A model generated the notes under the pieces. It was not told the DNA's origin. It did no database searches and saw nothing but the letters and a program-made list of their open reading frames with translations. A program made the translations under genes and the position numbers. A DNA stretch of 64,000 nucleotides from Bacteroides faecichinchillae JCM 17102. Its GTDB lineage: Bacteria > Bacteroidota > Bacteroidia > Bacteroidales > Bacteroidaceae. The stretch spans positions 177,155-241,154 of the forward strand of contig NZ_BAKK01000001.1 of assembly GCF_000614145.1 (NCBI RefSeq). Reading direction: 5' to 3'. This document shows positions 21,397 through 31,734 of this stretch, in pieces; position 1 is the first letter of the stretch, and every line of letters starts with the position of its first letter.

Positions 21397-24036
21397 ATGG
21401 AAGATAATTCGGAACTGCAATTAGCCTGGCAGTTTATCGAAAACACAGGTACACATCTGTTTCTTACCGGGAAAGCAGGAACCGGAAAAACTACTTTTTT
21501 AAGACGATTGAGAGAAGAGACCCCCAAACGCATGGTTGTATTAGCACCGACGGGTATAGCTGCGATTAATGCAGGAGGTGTGACAATTCACTCATTCTTT
21601 CAACTTTCTTTTGCACCGTTTGTACCAGAAACAACATTCAATTCCGCTCAGATGCACTATCGTTTCAGTAAGGAGAAGCGAAATATTATCCGAAGTATGG
21701 ACTTATTGGTGATTGATGAGATTAGCATGGTACGTGCAGATTTATTGGATGCTGTGGATGCTGCATTGAGACGTTATCGTGATAGAGAAAAACCTTTTGG
21801 GGGCGTACAACTTCTGATGATTGGCGATTTACAACAGTTGGCTCCTGTGGTGAAAGACGATGACTGGGAATTACTGAGAAAACACTATGAGACTCCATAT
21901 TTCTTTGCGAGTCGTGCTTTGAAAGAGACAACTTATATGACGATTGAGCTGAAAAAAGTATATAGGCAAAGTGATACCTTTTTTCTTTCTCTCCTGAATA
22001 AAATCCGTGAAAACAAAGCAGACGATGAAGTGCTGAACGAATTGAACCGTCGTTATCAGCCCGGTTTTCACCCCCAGAAGGAGGAAGGATATATTCGTCT
22101 GACGACTCACAATTATCAGGCACAACAGGTGAACGATCGTGAACTGGCTTCACTTTCCGGACATGCGTATAGTTTTCGAGCCAAAGTAGAGGGTAATTTT
22201 CCCGAATATTCTTATCCGGCAGATGAAGTACTGACTATCAAGGATGGAGCGCAGATTATGTTCCTGAAAAATGATGCTTCTTCCGAGAAACGATATTATA
22301 ATGGGATGATTGGTGAAGTTGTGAAGGTCGACGGGAAGAGAATACTAGTGCGTGGTAAAGAGTGTGATAACGAATTTGATCTTTTGCAGGAAGAATGGGC
22401 AAACTGTAAGTATGTATTGGATGAAAATACTAAAGAGATTACCGAAGTGATTGAAGGAGTTTTCCGTCAATATCCTATCCGTTTGGCATGGGCGATTACA
22501 ATTCATAAGAGTCAGGGTCTGACGTTTGAACGGGCTATAATCGATGCACGTAATTCGTTTGCGCATGGGCAGACGTATGTGGCTTTGAGCCGTTGTAAAA
22601 CTCTGGAAGGTATGGTTTTGGAATCTCCGCTCCGAAGAGAAACGATTATCAGTGATAGTGTTGTCGATGATTTTACAAGAGAGGTGGAACAGAATACACC
22701 GGGAACGGTACAGTTGCATGATATGCAGAGAGCTTATTTCTACGATTTGGTAAGTGATTTGTTTAATTTCTATTCGTTAGAGCAGGCTTATAATCGTTTA
22801 CTTCGTTTGATAGATGAAGACTTGTATAAACTCTTTCCGAAGCAGTTGGCAGAGTACAAGGCATTAGTTCCACATATTAAGGAAAGGATTATGGACGTAT
22901 CTCTCCGTTTTCGGAATCAATATACTCGTTTGATTCAAGAAAAAGATGATTACGCTATAGATGAGGAGTTACAACAACGTCTACGCTCCGGTGCTGTCTA
23001 CTTTAAGAAAGAGATAGAGCCCGTTCTTGATTTATTTGAAAAGACGAATATGCCTCTTGATAATAAAGAATTGCGTAAGCAGTTGAACGAACGTTTGCAA
23101 GCGTTGGAAGATGCTTTGTGGATCAAATTACCTTTGTTGGAATATCTGTTTAAGAAACCATTTACGGTGACAGGTTATTTAAAACAAAAGGCAATGGTTA
23201 TGTTAGATATAGAAGGAGATTCGTCTTCTTCCGGTTCTTTTTCTAGTTCTTCATCTAGGTCAGCGAAAGCTCCGAAGGAAAAGAGGGAAAGAAAAGAACG
23301 TATTCGTAGCAGTGCCAGAAAGGTCAAAGTGGACGTACCTACGGATATTTTGCATCCGGAGCTATATCGTTCTCTCTCGGAATGGAGAACGGCAAAGACG
23401 CGGGAGATAAATTTACCAGCGTATGTTATCATGCAACAGAAAGCATTAATGGGCATTGTCAATTTGTTGCCGGACACTCCACAAGCGTTAGAGGCTGTAC
23501 CATATTTCGGTGTGAAAGGTGTAGAGAAGTATGGGTTGGAGATTCTGGGTATTGTACGTAACTATATGAAGGAATATCAACAGGAACGACCGGAAGTCAA
23601 GTTTGTGACTGTAGACAATGGGGATAAGACTAATGAAATAGAAACTGCCAGATCAGCGGAGATCGTTGTGAAAAGTACAGAAGATACGAGGAAAGAAAAA
23701 GGAGAGGGAAGAACTGCTAAGAAGGATAAAGAAAAGGAGAAAAAGAAGGACACAAAGGAGATCAGTTACGAAATGTTCTGTCAAGGATTCAGTCTTGAAG
23801 AAATTGCTCAAATACGTGAATTGGTTCCAGGAACGATTGCCAACCATTTAGAATATTATGTCCGTTTAGGTAAAATCAAGTTGGAAGAGATTGTGGCGGA
23901 GGATCATATTCAAAAAATCCGTCATTATTTGGAGACACATGAGTTCAGTGGATTAGTGGCAATCAAGGCTGCTCTGGGAGATGATGTTTCTTATTCGGAT
24001 ATTAAACTTGTGTTAGCTGCTACTACTCCAGACTGA
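21397..24036 (+). CDS. Pif1-type helicase with HRDC and HTH_40-like C-terminal domains
   Basis: A superfamily 1B DNA helicase of about 879 residues. Start 21397 is chosen because a -7 like box TACCTTTA (21370-21377) overlaps the longer frame. Walker A is GKAGTGKTT (24-32), Walker B DEISMV near 108, then IGDLQQLAPV, and the C-terminal motor motif TIHKSQGLTFERA with YVALSRCK. After a helical region and a Ser/Lys-rich linker comes an HRDC-like segment (ELYRSLSEWRTAKTREINLP, with PYFGVKGVEKYG), then a second charged linker and a winged-helix-like end (FCQGFSLEEIAQIREL, GTIANHLEYYV). HRDC and HTH_40 are usual in RecQ, so this is a mixed architecture. It is a probable replication or repair protein, transcribed alone. 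Confidence 0.8.
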   Translation: MEDNSELQLAWQFIENTGTHLFLTGKAGTGKTTFLRRLREETPKRMVVLAPTGIAAINAGGVTIHSFFQLSFAPFVPETTFNSAQMHYRFSKEKRNIIRSMDLLVIDEISMVRADLLDAVDAALRRYRDREKPFGGVQLLMIGDLQQLAPVVKDDDWELLRKHYETPYFFASRALKETTYMTIELKKVYRQSDTFFLSLLNKIRENKADDEVLNELNRRYQPGFHPQKEEGYIRLTTHNYQAQQVNDRELASLSGHAYSFRAKVEGNFPEYSYPADEVLTIKDGAQIMFLKNDASSEKRYYNGMIGEVVKVDGKRILVRGKECDNEFDLLQEEWANCKYVLDENTKEITEVIEGVFRQYPIRLAWAITIHKSQGLTFERAIIDARNSFAHGQTYVALSRCKTLEGMVLESPLRRETIISDSVVDDFTREVEQNTPGTVQLHDMQRAYFYDLVSDLFNFYSLEQAYNRLLRLIDEDLYKLFPKQLAEYKALVPHIKERIMDVSLRFRNQYTRLIQEKDDYAIDEELQQRLRSGAVYFKKEIEPVLDLFEKTNMPLDNKELRKQLNERLQALEDALWIKLPLLEYLFKKPFTVTGYLKQKAMVMLDIEGDSSSSGSFSSSSSRSAKAPKEKRERKERIRSSARKVKVDVPTDILHPELYRSLSEWRTAKTREINLPAYVIMQQKALMGIVNLLPDTPQALEAVPYFGVKGVEKYGLEILGIVRNYMKEYQQERPEVKFVTVDNGDKTNEIETARSAEIVVKSTEDTRKEKGEGRTAKKDKEKEKKKDTKEISYEMFCQGFSLEEIAQIRELVPGTIANHLEYYVRLGKIKLEEIVAEDHIQKIRHYLETHEFSGLVAIKAALGDDVSYSDIKLVLAATTPD

Positions 24037-24118
24037 ATAGAGTTGATAAGGATTTGGCAGGATAGTTTGTAAACGATGATGAAGTTTAATACTTAGAATA
24101 TATAATTCTTAGAAGGGA

Positions 24119-24299
24119 GGGCTGCCCCAAAAGTCTGAAAGTTTAAATTAGAACTTTCAATTTAGAACTGACAGGCATTAAGTATAAAAAGAGCGCCACT
24201 TTACACCTCATTTTCAGAGGCTAAAGTGGCGCTCTTTATTTTTTCAGTTACAATCTGTAACTTTAAGTAATTCCGTTTTGACTTTTTAGACAGCCTGAT
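24119..24299. mobile_element. MITE-like noncoding element with imperfect terminal repeats
   Basis: Left end GGGCTGCCCCAAAAGTC (from about 24119) and right end GACTTTTTAGACAGCC (ending near 24297) are imperfect inverted repeats. They enclose about 150 nt with a strong central hairpin and no gene. This looks like a small non-autonomous element or IS remnant. No target duplication is obvious. Confidence 0.4.
24188..24245 (+). terminator. Strong terminator, probably bidirectional
   Basis: A 16-bp perfect stem (AAAGAGCGCCACTTTA at 24188-24203, partner 24222-24237) is followed by TTTATTTTTTC. On the other strand the stem is followed by TTTTTATA, so it can serve both the helicase gene and the convergent lysO genes. 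Confidence 0.85.
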
Positions 24300-24326
24300 C
24301 GTTTTACAAACTTATTAGATAAGCTA

Positions 24327-24947
24327 TCATAGATTACAAAAGAAAGAAACAAATATTGGGACACTCATATCAATGAGAATACCATGTAGGATAGCAATTG
24401 GAATCATTTCCTTCCCGGAATATTTACTGATGGACGGTAGTAATACATCCATTGAATTGACTCCTGCTGCCGAGATTGGTGCTAATTTACCGAAATATCT
24501 CTGAATGAGTGGAGTGCCTAATAAAGTCATCATCTCCCTGAATATATTAGTCAGTAAGGCAATAGTGCCTAGTTCTGTAGCTAGTTGTAGTCCGATAGAT
24601 GGTTCCTTAAATTGAGTGATAAGAATGGAAGAAAGTGAATAATAAGCGAATCCGCTTCCTACTGCCATACATTCGAACACACTCCATTGACTCAACAACA
24701 GGCTTGCCAATGCTGAAAATAATAAGGTACCTATAATTGTGCCCATTGGAATCAGTAACATCTTGGGTTTTAGGTAGGCTATAATCGCCTTTAGATTCTT
24801 GTTGGAACCAATGCTGATTCCTACTTGAAGCATGAGGGCATATAGAATGTACATAGATATACTATGTGTATCAAATTGGAATTTATTGAGAACTCCCAAA
24901 GTGTAACCTACACAGAAGAAGAGCAGAATGATCAGGCTACCTTTCAT
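24327..24947 (-). CDS. Lysine exporter LysO family, C-terminal part
   Basis: A 206-residue membrane protein equal to the second part of LysO (DUF340), the lysine/thialysine exporter. It has about six helices and the conserved stretches LQVGISIGSN, GSGFAYYSLSSI and PISAAGVNSMDVLLP. The start ATGA overlaps the stop of the preceding gene by four bases, and a perfect AGGAGG lies eight nt before the ATG, so it is separately translated. Together with the upstream gene the total is 298 residues, the length of E. coli LysO (299). The split therefore looks natural rather than a sequencing break. Confidence 0.85.
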   Translation of the reverse strand: MKGSLIILLFFCVGYTLGVLNKFQFDTHSISMYILYALMLQVGISIGSNKNLKAIIAYLKPKMLLIPMGTIIGTLLFSALASLLLSQWSVFECMAVGSGFAYYSLSSILITQFKEPSIGLQLATELGTIALLTNIFREMMTLLGTPLIQRYFGKLAPISAAGVNSMDVLLPSISKYSGKEMIPIAILHGILIDMSVPIFVSFFCNL

Positions 24948-25222
24948 TGTTTACCTCCTTTCTTAAAGAAGATTTGCAATATCAGACGTGAAGCAACCAG
25001 GCTTCCCAATATACCAGAAAAGGCAAGAATTACAGCCTGCCCTCCAAATTTTCCAAGATTGTCTACAATTAGGTTGTTTGAACCGATAGATACTCCCAAA
25101 ATGAAAAGAAGCATGAATATAGTGGCGGAAATTGTCTTTTCCGTTTTTTGTAATAGTTTCCAGTTACGTAGTGCATAGCCTATACCAATGCCTAAAAACA
25201 TGATAGATATAATAGAAAACAT
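24944..25222 (-). CDS. Lysine exporter LysO family, N-terminal part
   Basis: A 92-residue protein with three predicted helices, matching the N-terminal part of LysO; FMLLFILGVSIGSNN is its most typical segment and mirrors LQVGISIGSN in the second gene, reflecting the internal repeat of the family. It ends KKGGKQ with TGA overlapping the next ATG. It is preceded by a leader of about 400 nt. Confidence 0.83.
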   Translation of the reverse strand: MFSIISIMFLGIGIGYALRNWKLLQKTEKTISATIFMLLFILGVSIGSNNLIVDNLGKFGGQAVILAFSGILGSLVASRLILQIFFKKGGKQ

Positions 25223-25624
25223 AGAACTTACTTTTTTAATGGTCAGGTTAAATAGTCGATATATTACACGCTGTACTTTCCCAGAAAGAAGCCAGGTCTC
25301 TTGAGGAAGAAATATTTAATCTTTCAAGAAAGGGTTGCTTATCTTAGGGAAGAAATGGCAGATCTCTGAAAGGTTTCATATTTCTCTAAAAGATATCTTT
25401 AGGGGAAAGCATTGGGTATTGTCTGTGAATGATTAATAAATCATTAGACAATTCCTATACGTTATTAGATGATCCCTAGAATATAGTAGGATCAGGCAGT
25501 ATTTAGATAAATCCACTAAACCAATGTACATGTACACAACAAGACTTGCAGAAAGATATCTCTGCAAGAGATAAGGGGGAGATATGTAATTGTAACAATT
25601 GATTCATCTTTATTCTTTGTATTT
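25223..25624 (-). ncRNA. Long hairpin-rich leader upstream of lysO (candidate cis-regulator)
   Basis: No gene is seen between the lysO start and the -7 box near 25635, so the transcript would have a leader of about 400 nt. It contains several self-complementary stretches: CTTGCAGA/TCTGCAAG (25543-25566), GATCCCTA/TAGGATC (25471-25493), CTAAAAGATATCTTTAG (25385-25401) and CTTTCAAGAAAG (25321-25332). I do not recognise a known riboswitch. Attenuation by lysine or another amino acid is only a hypothesis from the target gene. The stretch 25640-25828 beyond holds nothing I can name. Confidence 0.4.
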
Positions 25625-25630
25625 CGGGTG

Positions 25631-25638
25631 CAAAGATA
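25631..25638 (-). promoter_or_regulatory. -7 box of the lysO transcript
   Basis: CAAAGATA on the plus strand reads TATCTTTG on the minus strand, a full match to TAnnTTTG. No TTG is found at the ideal spacing upstream. Its position implies the long leader noted above. Confidence 0.5.
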
Positions 25639-25828
25639 ATATGTTTCTGCATAAATTAAAAATAAATATGCAATAAATCTTCTTAGAGGAGCTTGTAAGT
25701 CTTGTAAGGTGTTGGTTCTGTTGTAGATATCATTCGTTATTATTTTTCGGCTTTTCATTCCGATTAGTAGTTGTGAGGTGGGTTATGATACTGATGTTAT
25801 ATTATATAATTTATTTAATGAATATATG

Positions 25829-26797
25829 TTACCATTCCGCAAGAATCTGTTTCAATTTTCGCGGTTGATAGTTAAGTAGCTTTTGAGCCTTCTCAATGCT
25901 CATTCCGCTATAACGAGGACGAGGAGTGGACTCATTCATTTCTTTCGTTGTGACAGGATGGATAAGGTTATAATTCAAATTCATAGCTTCAGCTACTTGA
26001 AAGGCAATATCTGAAATTGCCAGATATTCGTCACCACAGATATGAAATATACCATTGTGAGTGCTTTCCATCAGTTTTTGAATTCCTACGGAAACATCTC
26101 CAACATAGGTTGGGGTTCTCCATTGATCGGATACCACACGAATTTCTTGTCCGGCATGCAATCGATTCATTACTAGCTGAACGATATTACCGTGTTGCCC
26201 AGATAATGCTTTTCCATACACGATCTCTACTCGGACGATGGCATAGTCCTGACATATCTCGCTTACTTTCTCTTCACCTTTCCATTTGGTATATCCGTAA
26301 TAATTTACAGGGGCCGGTGTGTCATCTTCGTTATATAAATATTGGGGAGATGGGGATACAGCTTGGTTTTCATAAGGATTAGTATCCTTTTTTGTTTTGA
26401 AATGCTTAGGTGTTTCGTATGTTTTTCCATCAAAAACAAAATCTGTTGAAAGATGGATGAAACGGCTTTTATGGTCTCTGCAAAGCTGTGCTAATTGTGC
26501 CACTGCTGTAACATTTATAAGAAAAGCTTCTTCATGATGAGTTTCACAATAGTCGGGAACAGATAAAGCAGAGCAGTTGATGACTAGATCAGGGGATACT
26601 TCTTTAAAAAGATTACATACAACTTCTTTGTTACGTATATCTATTACTTTGAAATGATAATTTCCCTTATTATTGGCACAAATATCCGGGTGCAGGGAGC
26701 ATCCTGTAACTTTATATTTTGTCTGATTCGATAAATCATTGAGTATTTGCCGTCCGGTGAATCCATTAGCACCGATGATCAATATATTCTTCTTCAT
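25829..26797 (-). CDS. SDR-family sugar-nucleotide reductase (RmlD-like)
   Basis: About 322 residues from the ATG at 26797; the longer upstream frame is rejected because it runs back through this gene's own promoter and a terminator. The Rossmann loop GANGFTGRQI is at the N-terminus, and the active-site Y-x-x-x-K is NYYGYTKWKGE near 160. The C-terminal part, STPRPRYSGMSIEKAQKLL, is typical of the RmlD/dTDP-4-dehydrorhamnose reductase branch. It stands alone, not in a rhamnose cluster, so the substrate is not certain. Confidence 0.8.
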   Translation of the reverse strand: MKKNILIIGANGFTGRQILNDLSNQTKYKVTGCSLHPDICANNKGNYHFKVIDIRNKEVVCNLFKEVSPDLVINCSALSVPDYCETHHEEAFLINVTAVAQLAQLCRDHKSRFIHLSTDFVFDGKTYETPKHFKTKKDTNPYENQAVSPSPQYLYNEDDTPAPVNYYGYTKWKGEEKVSEICQDYAIVRVEIVYGKALSGQHGNIVQLVMNRLHAGQEIRVVSDQWRTPTYVGDVSVGIQKLMESTHNGIFHICGDEYLAISDIAFQVAEAMNLNYNLIHPVTTKEMNESTPRPRYSGMSIEKAQKLLNYQPRKLKQILAEW

Positions 26798-26814
26798 GAC
26801 TACTTCTTTTAGGG

Positions 26815-26844
26815 CAAAGATAGTGATTTGAGTGTTTCTACAAA
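26815..26844 (-). promoter_or_regulatory. Promoter of the RmlD-like gene
   Basis: Read on the minus strand, TTTG (26844-26841), an 18-nt spacer and TATCTTTG (26822-26815) form a consensus Bacteroides promoter. The start codon at 26797 leaves a short leader of about ten nucleotides. Confidence 0.75.
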
Positions 26845-26854
26845 GTATAGGCAT

Positions 26855-26918
26855 AAAAAAAGGAGCAACGCCTTGCTCCAACCTTTGTTAACCTTAAATC
26901 TAATACTATGAAAAACAC
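26855..26918 (-). ncRNA. Candidate small RNA of about 62 nt
   Basis: Between a consensus promoter (26950-26923) and a perfect terminator, the transcript would run from about 26918 to 26855. The 5' part is unstructured and contains GGTTAACAAAGGTTGG; the 3' end is the stem GGAGCAA/TTGCTCC with a four-base loop, followed by seven T. No start codon with a useful frame is present. It is a self-contained transcription unit with no protein product. I suspect it belongs to a dispersed Bacteroides family but cannot confirm this here. Confidence 0.6.
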
Positions 26919-26922
26919 ATTG

Positions 26923-26953
26923 CAAATGTACGGATTTTTGGGATATCTGCAAA
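26923..26953 (-). promoter_or_regulatory. Promoter of the candidate small RNA
   Basis: On the minus strand, TTTG (26953-26950), 19 nt, then TACATTTG (26930-26923). Both boxes and the spacing are ideal for the Bacteroides primary sigma factor. Confidence 0.7.
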
Positions 26954-27244
26954 TAATCCAAGAAAAAAAGTATGTTTCATAACATAGATTAAGAATTTGG
27001 TTAACTAATTCAATTTTTATTAAGATATTTTGTCTTGAATGTAATTTATTATGCATGGGAAGGGGAATCTGTAAAATAGGTATTTCTATCAGTAAAATAT
27101 ATACAGTATATGTTGTTGAAGTCGAGTAATTTTGCAATATCTGAAAGTGAATGGTTAAATATATTACGAAAGAAACATTAATATTCTTTGATGGTGAAGT
27201 TTACTTTCAATTTATTGTTGAGATGTTTTTTAAATATAAATGAT

Positions 27245-27768
27245 ATGAGAACTAAAGTAGCAATGATAGCTTGTATGTTTGTGGTGAGTATGGTATTAAG
27301 TTCATGCAATCACTCAAAACAAAGTAGTAACAGTAAAATGGAGGATAATAAAATGAAAAATGAAGTAGTAACAAGTAACGAGCCGCTTTTTGGTTGGGAG
27401 AATCAATTAGTGCTAATTTTACAGGAGAGGCATGGCTTCAGCCTTTATCTTCAGTAGATGAATATGATTGTAGTCTTTATAATGTAACTTTTGCACCAGG
27501 TACACGAAATAATTGGCATAGTCATGCAGTTGGTCAGATTTTGCTTTGTACCGAAGGGATTGGATATTATCAGGAGAAAGGCAAAGCGGCACGTCGTTTA
27601 GTTCCGGGGAGTGTAGTGAATATTCCTGCAAATACGTTGCATTGGCATGGAGCTGCTCCTGATAGTCGTTTTACCCATATTGGTATCACCCCAAAGGTTG
27701 GTGAGAACAGTGCGGAGTGGGGAGATCCTGTGACAGATGAAGAGTATAATGTGGCTGTGAAATTGTAA
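27245..27768 (+). CDS. Cupin-domain lipoprotein (frameshifted)
   Basis: Restored length is about 174 residues. The start at 27245 gives a lipoprotein signal with VLSSC (Cys about 21); an upstream ATG at 27188 would add residues that spoil it. A single cupin domain follows: motif 1 is GTRNNWHSHAVGQILLCTEG (metal ligands HSH and Q in place of the usual E), and motif 2 is PGSVVNIPANTLHWHG. One T is missing near 27394 (GGTTTGGG reads GGTTGGG, in LFGLGESISANF). The related cytoplasmic family includes carboxymuconolactone-type cupins, but the lipid anchor suggests an envelope location. The substrate is unknown. Confidence 0.75.
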
Positions 27769-27962
27769 TGATAATGTCTGGCATTCTGAGCTGGAATCAT
27801 GATACTAATAAATAATGCTGTTCAAATAAGTTGATTTTTTATAAGAATCAGCCAATTTTATGCTTTTTATGGTTAGTTATGTCGATTTCAAAGAGGAATA
27901 CATCATTATTTATGGGAGTTTTGATATATTTGCTCGGAAAAAGAATCAAAAGACTTATTTGT

Positions 27963-28985
27963 ATGAAGGCATTATTTATTGGTGGAACAGGTACAATCAG
28001 TACTGATGTTGTAGCATTGGCACAGCAAAGAGGCTGGGAGATAACTTTACTTAACCGAGGATCAAAAAAGGTACCAGAAAGGGCAAGAAGTGTTGTTGCG
28101 GATATCCATGACGAGTTGGCTGTAGCAAAAGCTATTGAGGATGAAAATTATGATGTGGTAGCACAATTTATCGGTTATACGGCTGAGGATGTAGAACGTG
28201 ATATTCGTTTGTTCCAGAATAAAACTAAGCAATATATTTTTATAAGTAGTGCCTCTGCCTATCAGAAGCCATTGGCTGATTATCATATTACAGAAAGTAC
28301 GCCTCTAATGAACCCCTATTGGCAGTATTCGAGGGATAAGATTGCAGCAGAAGAAGTGCTATTATCTGCTTATCGGAAGAATGGTTTTCCTATAACTATT
28401 GTTCGTCCCAGCCATACATATAATGGTGAAAAACCTCTTGTATGTATGCATGGTAATAAAGGGAACTGGCAGATTGTCAAACGTATCCTTGAGGGAAAGT
28501 CAGTGATTATTCCCGGAGATGGTACTTCGCTTTGGACATTAACTCATTCAAAAGACTTTGCCAAAGGATACGTAGGATTGATGGGAAATCCTCATGCAAT
28601 TGGAAATGCGTTTCATATTACAAGTGATGAAAGTATGACTTGGAACCAGATTTATGAGACAATTGCTGAAGCTTTAGGTAAACCTTTGAATGCTTTGCAT
28701 GTAGCCTCCGATTTTCTAGCAAGACATGGTGAGATGTATGATTTTACAGGTGAATTGCTGGGCGATAAAGTGAATACGGTGAAGTTCGATAATTCGAAGA
28801 TTAAACGATTTGTTCCTGATTTTATCTGTACCATTTCGATGGCAGAAGGCTTACGACAATCGGTAGAATATATGCTTGCGCATCCTGAAACTCAGATACC
28901 TGATCCTGATTTTGATTTTTGGTGTGATCGGATTATTGATGCGCAACGTGCAGCGGATGATGCGTTTGAGGCTTCTGCAAAGTAG
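27963..28985 (+). CDS. Atypical SDR-family NAD(P)-binding protein
   Basis: About 340 residues from the ATG at 27963 (the longer frame lacks any sensible N-terminus). The glycine loop IGGTGTIS binds NAD(P). SSASAYQKP and YWQYSRDKIAAEE hold the serine and Y-x-x-x-K equivalents. The domain resembles the CSP41/epimerase-like atypical SDR group rather than classical sugar epimerases. It follows the cupin gene by about 195 nt, and a strong terminator lies downstream. Substrate unknown. Confidence 0.75.
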   Translation: MKALFIGGTGTISTDVVALAQQRGWEITLLNRGSKKVPERARSVVADIHDELAVAKAIEDENYDVVAQFIGYTAEDVERDIRLFQNKTKQYIFISSASAYQKPLADYHITESTPLMNPYWQYSRDKIAAEEVLLSAYRKNGFPITIVRPSHTYNGEKPLVCMHGNKGNWQIVKRILEGKSVIIPGDGTSLWTLTHSKDFAKGYVGLMGNPHAIGNAFHITSDESMTWNQIYETIAEALGKPLNALHVASDFLARHGEMYDFTGELLGDKVNTVKFDNSKIKRFVPDFICTISMAEGLRQSVEYMLAHPETQIPDPDFDFWCDRIIDAQRAADDAFEASAK

Positions 28986-29140
28986 TCCTCTGATACCACG
29001 CAATAAAATTAAAACTAGAGCTTTATTTAAAGACTCGGACAGTAAGTTTACCGGAAAATTACCCAAACTGGTTTTAATGAAATGTTATAATACTAAAGCA
29101 GCAGTCTGCCATTGATCAATGGTTTAAGTTCTAGTATATA

Positions 29141-29197
29141 AAAACAATGAGATTGAATTTTATTTGGAGAGGACTTAGAATTCAATCTCATTGTTTT
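29141..29197. terminator. Bidirectional terminator between convergent genes
   Basis: The perfect 19-bp arms 29141-29159 and 29179-29197 pair, starting AAAACAATG and ending CATTGTTTT. The A-run on the left and T-run on the right serve both strands, closing the SDR gene and the minus-strand secreted protein gene. Confidence 0.9.
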
Positions 29198-29217
29198 ATA
29201 AATCCAGAAAGCTATAA

Positions 29218-29757
29218 TTAGAAAGGAACATTCCGCCCTTGTTGTACTTCCACCCTAATTCCGAAGGCTCCGTTTGCAGATTTCAGTTCGAAGGCTCCGC
29301 GAAAGTTATTCCTTTGCCAAGGCATAGCACTTCGATTTGGCACCTTTCGGCCATCCATATTATAATCTCCATAAGTATTGATTCGCATTCCGTTTTTCAG
29401 TTTAAAAGATCCCATTTGCATATACTGTGGAGAGGATGATAATCCCCAGCCGTATCCATATCCAAATCTAGGATAAGAAGAGAAGACGTTAGTGAATCCC
29501 TGAGTATAAATTGCGTCCGTATTCATGCGAAAAATCCGGTTGTAGTCTTTAGTCACATTAGGCAATTCCATATTCAGTTTAGGCAATTCTGGAGATGATA
29601 TATTCATCAGGTTCATGTCTAACAAGAAACCACCGAAATCCTTTACATTGGCTGAGGGAACACGTCGAATACTATCAGATGGAATTTCCGACTGTGCAGA
29701 GGCGAGGCTGACTGATAATATCAGTGAAAGAAATAGAATCAGTTTTTTCATTTCCAT
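29218..29757 (-). CDS. Small secreted protein of unknown function
   Basis: 179 residues with a clear signal peptide (LILFLSLILSVSLASAQ, cleavage after about 22). The mature part is rich in Gly, Met, Asn and aromatic residues (RFGYGYGWGLSSSPQYMQMG), with a C-terminal strand pattern (FRGAFELKSANGAFGIRVEVQQG) that looks like a small beta domain. No family recognised. It is alone between a terminator and the aspT/aspD genes. Confidence 0.7.
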   Translation of the reverse strand: MEMKKLILFLSLILSVSLASAQSEIPSDSIRRVPSANVKDFGGFLLDMNLMNISSPELPKLNMELPNVTKDYNRIFRMNTDAIYTQGFTNVFSSYPRFGYGYGWGLSSSPQYMQMGSFKLKNGMRINTYGDYNMDGRKVPNRSAMPWQRNNFRGAFELKSANGAFGIRVEVQQGRNVPF

Positions 29758-29890
29758 AAGAGGTTAATGCACGACAAATTTACATAAAATCTTCGGATAT
29801 TCATCTTTGGATGAAAAAAGATCGCTATCTCTTTCACTATCATTTTAATCCATTAACTATATTAGAAGCTTAAGCTTTGGATTATGTCAG

Positions 29891-31575
<1,685 letters not shown>

Positions 31576-31734
31576 CTATGAGGATAATTTGATTAACTAT
31601 TTGCATAAATTATTTAGATCATAGGGTATAACTGCTAGGCTAAGACCTTGTGTTTAAGCTGGTAATGGCAAAGCAATCAAAAATCCAATTTATCACTAAG
31701 TTTTTTCGACTCACAGCGAATACTGACGGATATG

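Noticed and set aside
24941..24950. lysO split as another sequencing error
   Set aside because: ATGA overlap plus a perfect AGGAGG and summed family length support a natural split.
25516..25758. 80-codon minus-strand frame upstream of lysO
   Set aside because: It spans the lysO -7 box and has no recognisable features.
26798..26881. Earlier start for the RmlD-like gene
   Set aside because: It would include the promoter of the gene and the terminator of the small RNA.
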